DNA from: Bradyrhizobium sp. dw_78
GTDB lineage: Bacteria; Pseudomonadota; Alphaproteobacteria; Rhizobiales; Xanthobacteraceae
Assembly: GCF_018449525.1 (NCBI RefSeq)
Contig: NZ_JAAVUS010000006.1
Location: forward strand, 186,001-250,000
Direction of reading: 5' to 3'
Length of the DNA: 64,000 nucleotides
Shown: positions 62,962 to 64,000 of the stretch, piece by piece
Layout: each line of letters starts with the position of its first letter
How positions within the stretch are numbered: the first letter of the stretch is position 1
Notes under the pieces: generated by a model
Databases searched by the model: none
Told to the model about the DNA's origin: nothing
What the model saw: only the letters and a program-made list of their open reading frames with translations
Made by a program: the position numbers and the translations under genes

Positions 62962-64000
62962 ATGACCTACAAAGATGGATTGCGTGAAATGACGTTCCGC
63001 CCGAGCCGCCGGCAGCTCATTTCCGGAGCGGCCTCGCTTGGCGTGCTGGCCGCGGGCGGCGCCCGCAGCGCCTTTGCGCAGCAGGGACCAAAGATCGTCC
63101 CGATCCCCGGCGGCGAATTCCAGCCGATGTCGATCGCGATCCCGAATTTCGTGCCGGGCACGCCGTCGGACGGCGAGGTCGGCGCCAATGTCACGCAAGT
63201 CATCACCAACAACCTCAAGCGCAGCGGGCTGTTCGCGCCGATCGATCAGGCCGCCTTCATCGAGCGGATCACCAATATCGACGTCGCGCCGCAATTTGCG
63301 AACTGGAAGACCGTCAACGCCCAGGCGCTGGTGACCGGCCGCATGACCCGCCAGGCCGACGGCAGCCTGAAAGCGGAGTTTCGCCTCTGGGACGTCGCCA
63401 CCGGCCAGCAGCTCGCCGGCCGGGCCTATTCCACGTCGCCGGAATATTGGCGGCGCATCGCGCATATCATTTCCGACCAGATCTATGAACGGCTGACCGG
63501 TGAGAAGGGCTATTTCGACACCCGCATCGTGTTCGTCGATGAAACCGGACCCGCGCAGCATCGCATCAAGCGCCTCGCGCTGATGGATCAGGACGGCGCC
63601 AATGTCCGTTACCTGACCCGCGGCAGCGACCTCGTGCTGACGCCGCGCTTCTCGCCGTCGACCCAGGAAATCACCTATATGGAATTCGGCCAGGGTGACC
63701 CGCGGGTCTATCTGCTCAATATCGAGACCGGGCAGCGCGAGATCGTCGGCAATTTTCCCGGCATGTCGTTCGCGCCGCGCTTCTCGCCGGACGGCCAGCG
63801 CGTCATCATGAGTCTGCAGCAGGGCGGCAACGCCAACCTGTTCGTGATGGATTTGCGTTCGAAATCGACCACGCGGCTGACCGACACGCCGGCGATCGAC
63901 ACCTCGCCATCCTATGCGCCGGACGGCACGCAACTGTGTTTTGAATCCGATCGCGGCGGCAAGCCGCAGATCTATGTCATGGCGGCAACCGGTGGTCCCG
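62962..64000 (+). CDS. tolB: Tol-Pal beta-propeller protein TolB, 5' part
   Basis: 346 codons visible; the gene runs beyond the window. The signal region carries a twin arginine, [19 protein letters not shown], before a cleavable stretch ending AFAQ, so Tat export is possible instead of the Sec route of E. coli TolB. The mature N-terminal domain ([31 protein letters not shown]) and the propeller blades ([52 protein letters not shown]) are clear. Start ATG 62962; ATG 62989 is in frame nine codons later. Confidence 0.93.
   Translation, partial: MTYKDGLREMTFRPSRRQLISGAASLGVLAAGGARSAFAQQGPKIVPIPGGEFQPMSIAIPNFVPGTPSDGEVGANVTQVITNNLKRSGLFAPIDQAAFIERITNIDVAPQFANWKTVNAQALVTGRMTRQADGSLKAEFRLWDVATGQQLAGRAYSTSPEYWRRIAHIISDQIYERLTGEKGYFDTRIVFVDETGPAQHRIKRLALMDQDGANVRYLTRGSDLVLTPRFSPSTQEITYMEFGQGDPRVYLLNIETGQREIVGNFPGMSFAPRFSPDGQRVIMSLQQGGNANLFVMDLRSKSTTRLTDTPAIDTSPSYAPDGTQLCFESDRGGKPQIYVMAATGGP

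Overview
The window reads as a chromosomal segment of a high-GC alphaproteobacterium of the Bradyrhizobium / Rhodopseudomonas lineage. Four things point there: the gene set (RcdA, DUF1192, DUF4164-ZapA-6S-Fau order, Calvin-type class II aldolase beside pgk, gap and tkt); the C-minus form of ribosomal protein L31; the ~100-bp intergenic repeats of a type common in Rhizobiales; and a ~550-bp repeat that I recall from many Bradyrhizobium genomes. No tRNA, rRNA, transposase, prophage or CRISPR array was found. About 55 protein genes are dense and mostly housekeeping.

Layout. 1-2413: end of a sulfate ABC transporter operon (cysT partial, cysW, cysA). 2.6-9.6 kb: CAP lipoprotein, patatin phospholipase plus 3-hydroxybutyrate dehydrogenase, flippase, DsbD-N-like periplasmic protein, YqgE, TfdA-like dioxygenase. 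9.8-24 kb: cell-envelope and signalling genes (SGNH-fold protein lacking catalytic residues, MltB-type transglycosylase, galU, a diguanylate cyclase, a PAS-GGDEF-EAL protein, quinone oxidoreductase, rcdA, rpmE, exporter ABC protein). 24-31.4 kb: GNAT enzyme, an orphan MotA/MotB-like ion-channel pair, and an RND efflux pair. 31.6-40.2 kb, minus strand: tkt, gap, pgk, fba, a divergent ThiE-like gene, a Sel1-repeat protein and suhB. 40.4-42.8 kb, plus strand: DUF4164, zapA, 6S RNA, fau, ymdB. 42.8-43.6 kb: repeat-rich spacer. 43.7-47.7 kb: molybdenum hydroxylase with [2Fe-2S] subunit and tri-haem cytochrome c. 48-51 kb: yebC and ruvCAB. 51-60.3 kb: accessory block (oleate hydratase, ybgC, NTF2-like protein, ghrA, ECF42 sigma factor with its DGPF partner, VOC protein, secreted ClpP-fold-like protein, TetR/DUF2852 pair). 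60.7 kb to the end: tolQ, tolR, tolA, tolB (cut by the window edge).

Systems. The clearest new regulatory reading is the TetR gene at 58943 and the DUF2852 membrane protein at 59783. Both carry the same inverted repeat (ATGTAAA, 5-bp spacer, TTTACAT) at their starts, which predicts a compact autoregulated circuit. The ruvCAB-ybgC-tolQRAB series usual in related bacteria is present in order but is opened twice by accessory genes. Non-coding features include a well-supported 6S RNA, two further structured RNA or terminator candidates, a likely yebC promoter, and an FNR/FixK-type box in front of oleate hydratase. Five copies of a paired inverted repeat and four copies of a Rhizobiales-type ~100-bp repeat lie in the spacers. 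Functional calls rest on motif recognition from the translated sequence; no database search was possible.
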